Shown here: positions 42,435 through 52,879 of the stretch, piece after piece
Position numbering within the stretch: the stretch's first letter is position 1
Layout of the letters: every line of letters starts with the position of its first letter
From: Azolla caroliniana
Taxonomy: Eukaryota > Polypodiophyta
Assembly: GCA_043228905.1 (NCBI GenBank)
Contig: JBHGNT010000014.1
Span: forward strand, 2,294,001-2,358,000
Length of the DNA stretch: 64,000 nt
Reading direction: 5' to 3'
Translations under genes and position numbers: made by a program
The notes under the pieces: generated by a model
Databases searched by the model: none
Told to the model about the DNA's origin: nothing
Seen by the model: the letters and a program-made list of their open reading frames with translations, nothing else

Positions 42435-45400
42435 ATGGAAGGCGGCGGTAGTGGGCCTCCGGGCATGATGGTGTTGAACTCACAGAACTACGCCGACTGG
42501 AAGATAAAGATGGAAGACCTTCTCATCGTCCGAGACCTGTACGAACCGATCGACAATGCCGAGATACCGAAGGGAGTAATAGAGTCGGAGTGGAAGCTCC
42601 TGAACCGGAAAGCCGTTGCAACCATTCGGCAATACGTCGACGTGAGCGTTCTGCAACATGTGGCGAACGACACCAACGCATATGAGATGTGGCGGAAGCT
42701 GTCGGGCCTCTACGAGAGGAAGAATGCGTTGAACCGGACCTCCCTGATGAGGAAGATAGTGAACCTCAAGTACCGGGACGGCGAGAATATGGTGGAACAC
42801 GTGAGCACGTTCATGGGATTCGTGAACCAGCTTGCGGCGATCAAGTTCCCGTTGGAGGATGCAATGCAAGCCATCATTCTGATGTGTACATTGCCGGAAA
42901 GCTGGGAGAATTTGGTGGTGACTCTCAGCACCTCCTGCACCGAAGATAACTTGTCTCTACAAACGGTAAAGACAAGCATTTTGAACGAAGAAGCGCATCG
43001 GAGAGATAAAGAACCGGCCTCCGACTTGAAGGCGCTGCTTACCGAATCGGAACGGGGAAGACAATGGAACCGGAGTCCGCAAAGACGAGAGAAGTCGGGG
43101 ACCCGGTCGCAGTCAAGAGGAAGACCCACCTGCTTCCACTGTGGGAAGCCGGGGCACTTCCGGAAGAATTGTCGGCATTACCGAAAGGACAACGGAGCCG
43201 ACGACACCGATTCGAAGAAGTCACCGGAGAGAAACGGTGCATACCGGGGAGCCACGGACCGGAGAGGTCCGGATCGGCGAGGGCAGGACCGGAAAGGAAC
43301 GACGGCACTCGCGGCAAGTGAAGAAGAGATAATGCTCATTACCGAAGACAGGGAACTAAACATTGCCGGCGATGAGACGACCTGGGTGGTCGATTCCGGA
43401 GCATCGTTCCACCTGACCCCGGAGAGAAGATACTTCTCATCCTACACAGCCGGTGAGCACGGCTGTGTCCGGATGGGAAATGAAGGCACATGCCGGATTG
43501 CCGGCATAGGAGACGTGTGGCTGATGACATCAACCGGATGCAAGATGCTGCTGAAGGATGTTCGACACGTTCCGGAGGTTCGATTGAACCTGATTTCGGC
43601 CGGGAGGCTAGACGATGAAGGCTACACGGGTAGCATCCGGAACGGTGTCATGAAGTTCAGCAAAGGGAGCCTGATAGTGGCTCGGGCTCGGAACATCAAC
43701 ACACTGTACCTGATGAATTCCCGACTATGTCCGGAGGAGCTGAACGTGGCAGCTGACACTGCCGGTGAGCTATGGCACAAGAGACTGTGCCACATGAGTG
43801 AGAAGGGGATGAAGAGGCTTGCAGAAGACAACCTTATTCCAGTGAAGCATGTGCACCTGGAGAAGTGCACCGATTGTCTGGCCGGTAAGCAAAACCGGAC
43901 CTCCTTCCACACAAGGCCACCGACGAGACGTAGCGCACCATTGGAGTTGGTGCACACTGACGTGTGTCAAGTAGAAACGAAGTCACATGGCGGAGCCCAG
44001 TACTTCGTGACATTCATTGATGACCACAGCCGGAAACTGTGGACGGCACCGTTGAAGACAAAGGACCAAGTATTGTCCGTCTTCAAAGAACTCCACGCGA
44101 GAGTGGAAAGGGAATCCGGCAAGAAGCTGAAAGCGATACGAGCGGATAACGGAGGGGAATACCGGGGGCAGTTCCAGGAGTACTGTCGCTCGAAGGGAAT
44201 CCGGCTCGAGTTTACTGTGCCGAAGACGCCAGAACTGAACGGGCTGGCCGAGAGGATGAACAGGACCATAATGGAGAGGGTCCGGAGTATGCTAGCACAT
44301 GCGAAATTACCCAAGGGATTTTGGGCTGAGGCAATGTTGACGGCGACGTATGTGATAAATAGATCACCCTCAGTACCTTTGGACGGAGACACGCCGCAGA
44401 AAGTGTGGACCGGTAAGGAAGTGTCCTACCGGCATCTGAAGGTGTTCGGGTGTCTCGCATACGTGCATGTGGCAAAGGACCGGAGAGGAAAGTTAGATCC
44501 AAAGACCCGGCCATGCATATTCCTCGGTTACGGCGACGACGAGTTCGGCTACCGAGTATGGGACCCGGTCGACAAGAAGATATTCAGGAGTCGAGATATC
44601 ATCTTCATGGAGGACAAGACACTCGCCGACTGGGAGTCGGAGAAGAAGATGAAGAGCTCCAAGTCGACCGGTGAGGATCAACTCTACGAGGAGCAGTCCC
44701 GACCGGCAAGGGACCGGTTAGCACTCGAGGATCCGGCCGAAGACGGTGAAGAAACAGAACCGGCCGAAGAAGATGAAAATGATACCGGAACCGGCCCCGA
44801 TCCCGAAATGGATTCGGATGAAGAAGAATCGGAAGAACCGGTTACCGAAGCTCCGGAACGGAGATATCCTCTAAGAGAGAGAAGGGCCCCCCGGAGATTT
44901 CCGGAACCAAAGCACGTGCTGCTAACCGACGAGGGGGAGCCGGAGAGCTTTGAAGAAGCAAAGCATGACACCCAGAGCCGCAGGTGGTTGAGTGCCATGC
45001 AGGACGAGATGGATTCCCTGCATGAGAACCACACATATGAACTTGTGGAGTTGCCGAAAGGAAAGCGGGCACTTCGAAACAAATGGGTGTTCAAGCTGAA
45101 ACCGGGAGATGCCGGAAACCCCCCGAGATACAAAGCCAGGATCGTGGTGAAGGGGTTTCAGCAGAAGAAGGGCGTCGACTTCGACGAGATATTTGCCCCG
45201 GTAGTGAAGATGACCTCCATCCGGACGGTGCTGAGCATAGCGGCAAGCATGGACCTCGAGGTAGAACAGATGGACGTGAAGACGGCATTCCTTCACGGTG
45301 ACCTCGAAGAAGAGATCTACATGCAGCAACCGGAAGGATTCGAGAAGAAAGGGAAGGAGCACCTGGTATGCCGGTTGAAGAAGAGCCTTTACGGACTGAA

Positions 45401-46508
45401 GCAGGCTCCCCGGCAATGGTACCGGAAGTTCGACTCCTTCATGACCGACGAAGGGTACCACAAAACGCAGTCCGATCACTGCGTGTTTGTGAAGAAGTTC
45501 GAAGGAGGAGACTTTCTAATACTCCTCCTATACGTGGACGACATGTTGATCGTCGGACGGGACCAGGTCAAGATACGGACGCTGAAGAAAGCGCTTCACC
45601 GAACCTTCTCAATGAAGGACCTGGGTCCGGCGAGGCAAATACTAGGGATGCACATCATCCGGGACCGGAAGAAGAAGCAGTTGTGGCTGTCACAGGAGAA
45701 GTACGTGACAAAGGTGCTTCACCGGTTCAACATGTCGGAAGCAAGACCGGTCGGGTCAACCCTCCCGGCAAACTGCAAGTTGTCCAGCAAGCAAAGCCCC
45801 AAGACAAAGGCTGAGAAGGAGGACATGATGAAAGTACCATATGCCTCTGTCGTCGGAAGCTTGATGTACGCAATGGTGTGTACAAGACCGGACATAGGAT
45901 ACGCAGTCGGAGTGGTGAGCCGGTACATGAGCAATCCCGGCAAAGACCACTGGAACGCGGTCAAGTGGATACTCCGATACCTGAAGGGCACGGCAAACGT
46001 GTGCCTCCGATTCGGCTCCGGTAAGCCCGAACTCGACGGCTTTACCGATTCGGATATGTCGGCTGATGAAGATACCAGCCGGTCCACATCAGGGTATGTG
46101 ATGACGTATGCAGGGGGAGCTGTTTCGTGGCAGTCGAGGCTGCAGAAGACGGTTGCGTTGTCAACCACGGAGGCGGAGTACATGGCGGCTGTTGAAGCCG
46201 GCAAGGAAATAATATGGATGAAGGACTTCATTAGAGAGCTCGGTATCCGGCAAGAGGAGTACCGACTCTACTGTGACAGTCAGAGTGCAATCCACCTTGC
46301 GAAGAACGCGGCCTATCACTCCCGGACGAAGCGCATCCAGCGAAGATATCACTGGATCCGGGAAAGGATAGAAAACCAGGAGTTCGTGCTGACGAAGATC
46401 CACACGGAAGAGAACGGGTCAGATATGCTGACCAAAGTGCTCACACCCGACAAGCTGGAAGCGTGCCGGAAGAGGGTCGGACTGGAAAGACATCCCATGC
46501 CGAAGTGA
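42435..46508 (+). CDS. gag-pol: Copia Gag-Pol polyprotein, element E, intact
   Basis: This is a 1,357-residue polyprotein of the same length as element B and nearly identical to it. The ATG at 42435-42437 was chosen because it follows the primer site and aligns with B; the frame is open 35 codons further upstream into the LTR. Gag occupies about 1-225, zinc knuckle CFHCGKPGHFRKNC 233-246, protease WVVDSGASFHL (Asp 320), GAG-pre-integrase His about 448, integrase Asp 509, Asp 571 and Glu 606, reverse transcriptase LYVDDM with Asp 1035-1036, RNase H DSDMSAD from 1205 and STTEAEYM from 1243. An acidic linker of roughly 100 residues (EPAEEDENDTGTGPDPE) joins integrase and reverse transcriptase. 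All catalytic residues are present. It is potentially active. Confidence 0.96.
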   Translation: MEGGGSGPPGMMVLNSQNYADWKIKMEDLLIVRDLYEPIDNAEIPKGVIESEWKLLNRKAVATIRQYVDVSVLQHVANDTNAYEMWRKLSGLYERKNALNRTSLMRKIVNLKYRDGENMVEHVSTFMGFVNQLAAIKFPLEDAMQAIILMCTLPESWENLVVTLSTSCTEDNLSLQTVKTSILNEEAHRRDKEPASDLKALLTESERGRQWNRSPQRREKSGTRSQSRGRPTCFHCGKPGHFRKNCRHYRKDNGADDTDSKKSPERNGAYRGATDRRGPDRRGQDRKGTTALAASEEEIMLITEDRELNIAGDETTWVVDSGASFHLTPERRYFSSYTAGEHGCVRMGNEGTCRIAGIGDVWLMTSTGCKMLLKDVRHVPEVRLNLISAGRLDDEGYTGSIRNGVMKFSKGSLIVARARNINTLYLMNSRLCPEELNVAADTAGELWHKRLCHMSEKGMKRLAEDNLIPVKHVHLEKCTDCLAGKQNRTSFHTRPPTRRSAPLELVHTDVCQVETKSHGGAQYFVTFIDDHSRKLWTAPLKTKDQVLSVFKELHARVERESGKKLKAIRADNGGEYRGQFQEYCRSKGIRLEFTVPKTPELNGLAERMNRTIMERVRSMLAHAKLPKGFWAEAMLTATYVINRSPSVPLDGDTPQKVWTGKEVSYRHLKVFGCLAYVHVAKDRRGKLDPKTRPCIFLGYGDDEFGYRVWDPVDKKIFRSRDIIFMEDKTLADWESEKKMKSSKSTGEDQLYEEQSRPARDRLALEDPAEDGEETEPAEEDENDTGTGPDPEMDSDEEESEEPVTEAPERRYPLRERRAPRRFPEPKHVLLTDEGEPESFEEAKHDTQSRRWLSAMQDEMDSLHENHTYELVELPKGKRALRNKWVFKLKPGDAGNPPRYKARIVVKGFQQKKGVDFDEIFAPVVKMTSIRTVLSIAASMDLEVEQMDVKTAFLHGDLEEEIYMQQPEGFEKKGKEHLVCRLKKSLYGLKQAPRQWYRKFDSFMTDEGYHKTQSDHCVFVKKFEGGDFLILLLYVDDMLIVGRDQVKIRTLKKALHRTFSMKDLGPARQILGMHIIRDRKKKQLWLSQEKYVTKVLHRFNMSEARPVGSTLPANCKLSSKQSPKTKAEKEDMMKVPYASVVGSLMYAMVCTRPDIGYAVGVVSRYMSNPGKDHWNAVKWILRYLKGTANVCLRFGSGKPELDGFTDSDMSADEDTSRSTSGYVMTYAGGAVSWQSRLQKTVALSTTEAEYMAAVEAGKEIIWMKDFIRELGIRQEEYRLYCDSQSAIHLAKNAAYHSRTKRIQRRYHWIRERIENQEFVLTKIHTEENGSDMLTKVLTPDKLEACRKRVGLERHPMPK

Positions 46509-46518
46509 AGGGGGAGTT
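46505..46518 (+). other. Polypurine tract of element E
   Basis: The sequence GTGAAGGGGGAGTT overlaps the stop codon and abuts the 3' LTR. Confidence 0.88.
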
Positions 46519-47156
46519 TGTTGGGATTTCGGTCCCTCCGGATGGGATGTCCGGAGATGAATGACGGCAAGCCCGGTTGCGGTTACGGAACCGGAGGATG
46601 AAGAGTGCCCGGTTACGGAGACGGATGATGAAGACCCCGGCTACGGAGCCGGATGACGAAGACCCGGCTACGGAGCCGGATGATGAATGTACCCGGAGAG
46701 AGATCCGGATGCGGGGACATATTTGTGAATATGTTTGCCAAGGGCCCTTGAGGCCATATTTGTAAATAGCCCGAAAGTCATATGTGTATAAATATGACTT
46801 AGGGCAAACAGTTTTGTTGTTGTTGCTCATTTTTTATGCGAAGTGAGAGCAGCCGAGAGTGCAGCAGAGAGAGAGAGAGAGAGAGAGAGACGAAGAGGTC
46901 GTTGCCTCTGTGTATTACCGCCGCCTGTGGCGAAGACAGTGAGCTCAAGGTTGTTGCCTTGCAGCTTCACCAGTGTGCATCCCTGTTCATAGTGATAGTT
47001 GGAGTTTGAGGACTCCCGTGGTTTTTCCCATTTAGGGTTTTCCACGTAAAATATCCAGTGTACCTTTCTCTCTATTGTCCTCGTGCATTTTGTATTTCCC
47101 GTTTTCTGTGAGTTGATCCTATTCCTCGGTTGTGGCCGAGCACCTGTTTTTCAACA
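46519..47156 (+). repeat. 3' LTR of element E
   Basis: It is 638 bp and near-identical to 41773-42403, ending CAACA directly before the second GAAAT. Confidence 0.95.
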
Positions 47157-48182
47157 GAAATTGGGTGCGGAGTGTGACCGGCATAAGGAGAAGATCCGCA
47201 AACTTCGGATTGAAGTGACAAAGAAAACGGAGGTACTGGCAGAAGAATGAACGAAGGCGGTTGAGTTGGCAAAGATGCTAGAGGAAGAGGCAAAGAGAAA
47301 GGATGGTGCTCACCGGACAACACTATGAAGAGATGGAACAAGCAAAATTGGCTCTGAATAGGGTTTAGACAATGTATCAAACCCAATTGCTGGAATATGG
47401 GGTGCAAGCACAGGCAACCATGGGCCTGATAAAGTAGTTAAAGGAGGAAAAGCAAGCTACGGAGGACAAATCCAAGATGGGGCTCAACCGGATCCGCGCC
47501 ATTGTGCTAGCATGGAAAGAAAGGACAAATAGTATGATTGATGAAAGCTCAGTGCAATGGTGGTCAAAATGGGCACAATAGGTGGTGGAATTATAGACTC
47601 TGCAAGCGGGTGCTGAGAACTGGAGAAAGGACGGTAACAACTTCTAGAAGATGGATGTGGAGAGCATTGTAATTATCCGGGAGTTGTCGAACGATTTCTT
47701 GTCTCTGGCAGGAGAACAATTGGCGGCTATGAGGCGATTGGTAGAACAGTTGGATGATGACCAGCTCGCCACTCAACTCCAATTTGAGCGGTATGAGTGG
47801 GAGTGTAGACAGCAAGCGGCATCGCAAATGACGGCGACAATCAACATAAGTAATGGACAACAATCTTCGGAGCAGCCACCGAATGTAGCCGGAACCGGAG
47901 GAGGCCACCGAGACGAAGCCCGAGTGGAGTAGCTGGAAGTAGCCAGATTGGAAGAGGTAGTGGAAGCAGAACGGGAGCAATAGGAGAAGCCAAGGAAGGA
48001 GGAGCCAGAGCCAGAGGGGCCGAGACCAGTAGAGCCGGGAGTGGATGGAGCCGAAGAGCAACAACAACAACAACAATCGGAGCAACAACAGTAGAAGCAG
48101 ATGGAGCAACTACCCGATGTACCGCTGGAACCCCTGGACCAGAGTATTTTGGACATTTTGGAAGATGAGTGTAAGGGGTAAC
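47157..48182 (+). pseudogene. Coiled-coil protein gene, 3' part
   Basis: This continues 39969-41772 after element E: LGAECDRHKEKIRKLRIEV, a TGA, then KAVELAKMLEEEAKRKDG. Further blocks include 47651-47932 (SIVIIRELSNDFLSLAGEQL, LATQLQFERYEWECRQQAAS) and a Gln/Glu/Pro-rich tail (repeated CAACAACAA near 48060). Many stops and frameshifts occur. The tail ends in a purine-rich GTGTAAGGGG that could be the polypurine tract for the LTR-like segment that follows. I infer a non-autonomous LTR element; no protease, integrase or reverse transcriptase is encoded. Confidence 0.55.
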
Positions 48183-48588
48183 CTGTGGGTTCGACGTACA
48201 AGGTAATGTCCCATGGGTGTGCCATGTGTTGGCCGGTTAGCCCAAAGTATGAAAGGGGAGCCGGTTTTGGGATAATGGGAGTTGTAATTAGAATTATTTA
48301 TTATAATTATAAGATCGGACGGACGGATCCAGATCCGGATCGGTTCAAAGCTGGTTGCCGATTGGCACCGGTTTGTAACACAGCCGGATACCTATAAAAG
48401 GATTCGGATATGATGTAACTGAGGACGGATAATTAATAAAGAAGTGTTGTTATTTTCATATCTTGTTTATCCTGTCATTTTCATTTTGTTCTTAACGATG
48501 TTGATCCTACGCGTGTAACTAATTGATCCGGATAACAATCAGAGAGGATCGGTTTTGTGTTATGGTCTACCCATTCCTTACCGTAACA
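48183..48588 (+). repeat. LTR-like segment after coiled-coil gene
   Basis: It starts TGTGGGTTCGACG after a purine tract, contains CTATAAAAGG near 48390 and AATAAAG near 48434, and ends TTACCGTAACA. It has the expected order of promoter, polyadenylation signal and CA end for an LTR. No second copy is visible in the window, so this is an inference. Confidence 0.45.
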
Positions 48589-48649
48589 CCCCTTTGGTGA
48601 AGTGTTCCGGAAGGACACCCTATGTTAGTGGTTTGTCCAGCCCAAGATT

Positions 48650-49030
48650 AACACTAATTAGGTACTACCATAATTTAGTATAGTCACTAATTAGGTAAAT
48701 GGTAGCTAATTAGCTACAACCATAGTTTAGTACAATAGCTAATTAGCTAAGTGGTAGCTAATTAACTACGACCATAGTTTAGTACAGTAGCTAATTAGCG
48801 AAGTGGTAGCTAATTAGCTACTACCATACTTTAGCTAATTAGTTACTACCATACTTTAGTGGAGTAGCTAAATAGTTGCTAGCATATTGACAAAGAGTAG
48901 CTAATTAGCTAAGTGGTAGCTAATTAGCTAGTACCATACCTAAGCGAAGTAGCTAATTAGCTACTATCATAGTCTAGAAGAATAGCTAGTTAGCTAAGAT
49001 GTAGTTGAGTAGCTAATTAGCTACCATGTT
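48650..49030. repeat. Tandem AGCTAATTAGCT palindrome repeat
   Basis: Variants of GTAGCTAATTAGCTAC, separated by ACCATAGTTTAGTA, recur with an irregular spacing of about 25-55 bp. AGCTAATTAGCT is self-complementary. Related AGCTAATTAGCTG and AGCTAAATA motifs occur in the F3 LTR at 4205-4320. Confidence 0.8.
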
Positions 49031-49066
49031 GTTGTAGAATCTTGTGGATTAAGGAGGGCGCATGAG

Positions 49067-50672
49067 GTGTCCGGTGCTGATGACGCTGCAACCGATGAGG
49101 AGATAGCTGCCAACGTAGCTGAAAGAAAGAGTCCTACTATCACATCTCCTTTAGATGAGCTCCACCCTATTCTTTTGGAGGATTGTACTGAATTTAGTAA
49201 CGATGTGAAAAGTCATGAAATATTGGAAACATCATGTGAACTTGAGATTCACAATAATAATGTTTTTGAACACTTGATGTAACATATCTTCGAATCCCAA
49301 AACCTTGATTCCACCCCACCGAGCCCTACTACTAATAATGTCCAAACAGATCCCACTGTACTGGAAACGCTAGTGCAAGACGCGACTAACATGCAAGCCG
49401 TTGCTGAGGTGATGGAAAGGTTATCGGAGGAGGACACACTTGTGCAATGGGTGAAAGAAGCAAGGCGAAATGGGCAACCGGCTAGAAAAAGGCTGAAGAA
49501 GGGGCCACGATCTGGGACAAGACCAATTACTCAGTCAAGGGGCTCTTACATTGGAGCAAAATACTTATTAGTGGGATATGATTGTTAGCAATTTTCCTAG
49601 GGTTTTATGAAGTTTTACTATGATCTATTTGGACAAGTAAAACCTTAGATTGGTTGTTGCTTGATCCACATTATGTAATGGAACTCTATGATGTTTCTCC
49701 AAGATAATTATGTTCATGTTGTTCTATGATGGAAAATATTTCATGTTCATTATGTTGTTTTGTGAGACTGTTAGTTACTTTGTGAGTGTGAATATGTTCG
49801 TGTTTTCTAATGTTGCAGAGTCCAAAGGGTTTGAATCTATTGCTCCTAAGGCTAATGGCAGTGTGGAAATTGTTGTTGTTGTTGCGTGTTTAGAGGGCCA
49901 CATCTTGAAAGTAGATGTACCAACTGACACAAATGATATGTTCATGCAAATTGATCAAGCATGTTGCACAGATGATCTCATTTTGCAAGTAGATGCAGCA
50001 TGTGACACTAGTGGGCTGATATCGACCAGATCAATATCTACATGCACAAGGCTAATGACTAAGTCGACAATACAAGAGCACCAGAATGTGAAGGCAAGAC
50101 CAACACAGTCGACCAGGGGTTTGAAGAGGAAAAGGACACCACTTGTGTCGACAGAACCTGAGTTGATTGAAATTGATTGTGTGCTACCAGTAATTGATGT
50201 AACAGAGGCTTAGTTATAGGAATGGCAACCTAAACCATTAGAAGTCAAAAGAAGAGCCTTGATCTTGGAGCTTGATAAAGTCCTAATGAGTGTGTGATAT
50301 ATGACACGAAGGAGGGACGTAAATCAAATTCTAAAGTGGGTTGTACAATACTTTGATTTGTTTATTTGGAGTGAAAAACCACGTACAGATGTGTGGAAAT
50401 GTGTAGAAAGATTCTTCCCGAAGTGGCGACAACATTTCAAGGGTTAGTGAACACGAGAGAAATGTGAGCAGAAGGATGTTGCAAAATTCAAAATACTTTC
50501 TGATTTTTGGGCTACTTCGCCAGATTATAATGTCGAGAATACATTGATTATGGATACAAAACATTTCCAGCATTACTTCAACATTCACAGATAGTGTCTC
50601 ATTCTACCCGAGGAAATGCCCGAACACCACTTGGTGAAAACATTGAGCTACCAACTAACTGCATGGTTGTGG
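49067..50672 (+). pseudogene. Unrecognised decayed gene, possibly multi-exon
   Basis: I do not recognise the family. Block 1 (49067-49588, one TAA at about 49280) encodes acidic sequence and then EVMERLSEEDTLVQWVKEAR and RKRLKKGPRSGTRPITQSRG. Block 2 begins after TTTTCTAATGTTGCAG at 49803-49818, a good plant 3' splice site, and reads ESKGFESIAPKANGSVEIVV, ILKVDVPTDTNDMFMQIDQA and TRGLKRKRTPLVSTEPELIE to a TAG near 50211. Block 3 (about 50300-50595) reads NQILKWVVQYFDLFIWSEKP and DVWKCVERFFPKWRQHFKG with stops. It ends at the LTR at 50673. It could be a captured host gene fragment. Confidence 0.4.
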
Positions 50673-51439
50673 TGTCGTGCCTTTCGGCGCCGAATCATTG
50701 CGTGAGTCAGGTGAGAACTGCCTTGGTTTTGGACTAGGAGGAGGAAGAATTTCAGACGAGTATAGTTATGAATAGATTATAAGAAAAAGATATTGAAACT
50801 TGTGAATCCCAGAAGTATATTGTTTTAGATTAATCAATATTAAAGTAAGAATATGAATTTGGATTGAAAGAGAGAGATATAGAAACCTTGTGAATACCAC
50901 GAGTATAGTTTATTTTGTGAATCCCACGAATATAATTTATTAATTGGTGTTTTTAGAAATATATCCAATTTTCAAATTTTTCACCCCTATTACATTGTGC
51001 TCCCCATCCTTATATAGTGATGAGAGAGTCTTAGCAATCCATGCTTTTTTTTCTAACTATGAACTCTATGCTTTCTCTATCTATAGACTATATGCTTTCT
51101 CTAACATGCTTTTTTCTAACCTCATGCGTTTTTCATCGACTATAGTGTTTATGCACGCTAGATGTGCATGTGTAGCTTTTTTCTATCATGCGTTTTTTTT
51201 TCTTCTAACTAAAGCTTTTTCCTAGAAAAAAAACCTTTCTATGTGGGATATGTGCTTTTTTAACACTCATGATGTGTTAGTGTAATGGTAAGGCTTCAAA
51301 TTATTGACATGGAGGTACAAGGTTTGAATCTTGCCCTATGAATGTAATATATATTTTGATATTTCTTTCTTTTTCTTCATATTTATTCAATCGGTTATTT
51401 TATACGTTTTTCATGTAGTGTGCGAAATACACTACGACA
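50673..51439 (-). repeat. 3' LTR of a minus-strand LTR element (family F4)
   Basis: On the minus strand it starts TGTCGTAGTGTATTTCGC after a purine tract GGAGGGGGCAAG and ends GGCACGACA (767 bp). It is the same family as 13295-14122. The purine tract identifies it as a 3' LTR rather than a solo LTR. Confidence 0.78.
51275..51339 (+). other. tRNA-like module in F4 LTR
   Basis: TTAGTGTAATGGTAAGGC (A-box-like) is followed by GGTTTGAATCTTGCCC (B-box-like). It is antisense to the LTR and about 100 bp from its start, as in 13295-14122. Confidence 0.5.
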
Positions 51440-51900
51440 CTTGCCCCCTCCGAACCCGCACATCCTCTGGTATGTGTCGAAGTTGTTGGACCTCGTTATT
51501 CTCCTTCATCCTTAATATCCTCCGTTGCTCTCGTTATGTCGACTTTATATCTCCATTTTGAGCACATCCATTTTTTCCACCTGAACCATTGTTGCCATCT
51601 GATCCACCATATTCTTCGTTCACTCTTTGCATGGCCATGACCGGTTGTCATGACTCCTTGTGCTCTTCTTGAGCTTAACCCTTCATGTCTCATGCATGTG
51701 CCACCTTCGTTCCGACTATCTCCTTGGTCAAGTCACTCTGCACTTCGTCCACCTTTATCGTACAATCTCGCATTAGAGTTGACAATCTTCATGTTACAAC
51801 CCTCCTTCTTTGTCAAGATCTCATCCTCCCTAACACCCTTCAAACATGGTTGTTTACATACCCATATTTAACGTTTAAATGCGTATAGTACCTCATCATT
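51440..51900 (-). pseudogene. 3' internal remnant of the F4 element
   Basis: On the minus strand a broken, probably coiled-coil, frame reads MVDQMATMVQVEKMDVLKME, REQRRILRMKENNEVQQLRH and IPEDVRVRRGQ into the polypurine tract. A stop codon lies only a few bases inside the LTR. It lacks reverse transcriptase or integrase motifs. The upstream limit near 51900 is approximate. Confidence 0.4.
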
Positions 51901-52555
51901 TGTATAGTATGTACTATACCTCAATGTTGTTCAGTCAAATATCATGTACGTTTGTCCAATATAGTATTTAACGTATTTTTAAAAAAACAGGTATAATACG
52001 TATTTATAAAGAAAATGTAAGTAAAACCCTAACAAAAAGCAAAAGAAAAAAAAGATTTTAGTGAAAAAGAAGCCAAAGGAAGGAAGAAAGAAGAATAGAA
52101 GAGACGACGATGAAGAAGATGAAGAAGAAGATGAAGAAGAAGAAGAAGAAGAAGAAGAAGAGAGAAAAGAAGAGATAAAACTGTCTTGAGTGTGATAATC
52201 GTAGAAGATAGAAGAAGAAGAAGAAGAAAACGAAGAAAAGAGAAACCTATCATGAGCATGATAATCGTAGACGATTCCTCAATCTATGAAGGCATAATTG
52301 TAAATAATTACAATTTGAAGTAGAACATCGTGATACACACTTACACTGATTTATAGAATAAGGGAATGTCAACATCCATATTACTACAAGTATTTTAGGA
52401 TGTGAAATGTTCAAATGTCTTATATGCATTTTAGGAGTAGAACTATATTGTACATCACAAAATTGTGTAAACATAGATGTTTTTTACAATATTATAGACA
52501 TTGTTTAGAAAGGTAAGTAATTTGCAAAATCTAGAAGTGTTTAACGTTGTCATAA
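51901..52555. other. Non-coding with GAA/GATGAA microsatellite
   Basis: A (GAA)n-type purine microsatellite lies at 52100-52165, and two similar segments (GTGTGATAATCGTAGAAGAT and GCATGATAATCGTAGACGAT) flank it near 52190 and 52257. No gene is supported. Confidence 0.6.
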
Positions 52556-52875
52556 TGTAATTCGCACACTACGTGAAATTTGCATTTTTGTCCCTTCAGA
52601 TGGGATAAGGAGGAACCGACAAGGAGGTTCTCCTTACCGGGATTGATTAATCTAATATATTAGTGGGATTCACGAGTTTATCATCAAAATTCCCTTTGTT
52701 ACAATCTAAATATTGTTTAAATACACTAAACACATGGGATTCATAAGTTTTATTTCTTACTTCTCTTTCTACCTATTCATAACTAGCCTTATATTGTATT
52801 CTCCTTTCTCCTAGTCCAAAACCTCAGTGGTTCCCACCTGACTCACGCAACGATGCGGAGCCGAAAGGCACGACA
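52556..52875 (+). repeat. 5' LTR of Gypsy element D (short form)
   Basis: It starts near TGTAATTCGCACACTACGTG and ends GGAGCCGAAAGGCACGACA. The end matches the 828 bp LTR at 13295-14122, but the middle is much shorter, so it is either internally deleted or a short variant. Confidence 0.72.
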
Positions 52876-52879
52876 CAAG

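Larger units (their letters stand above)
41773..47156 (+). mobile_element. Intact Ty1/Copia retrotransposon, element E
   Basis: This is a complete 5,384 bp element with LTRs 41773-42403 (631 bp) and 46519-47156 (638 bp), primer site, uninterrupted Gag-Pol and polypurine tract. It is flanked by the duplication GAAAT at 41768-41772 and 47157-47161. The LTRs differ by four substitutions and two short indels (2 bp in a GA run, 5 bp near 42164), so it is young, but probably slightly older than B. It interrupts a decayed coiled-coil gene. Confidence 0.97.
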
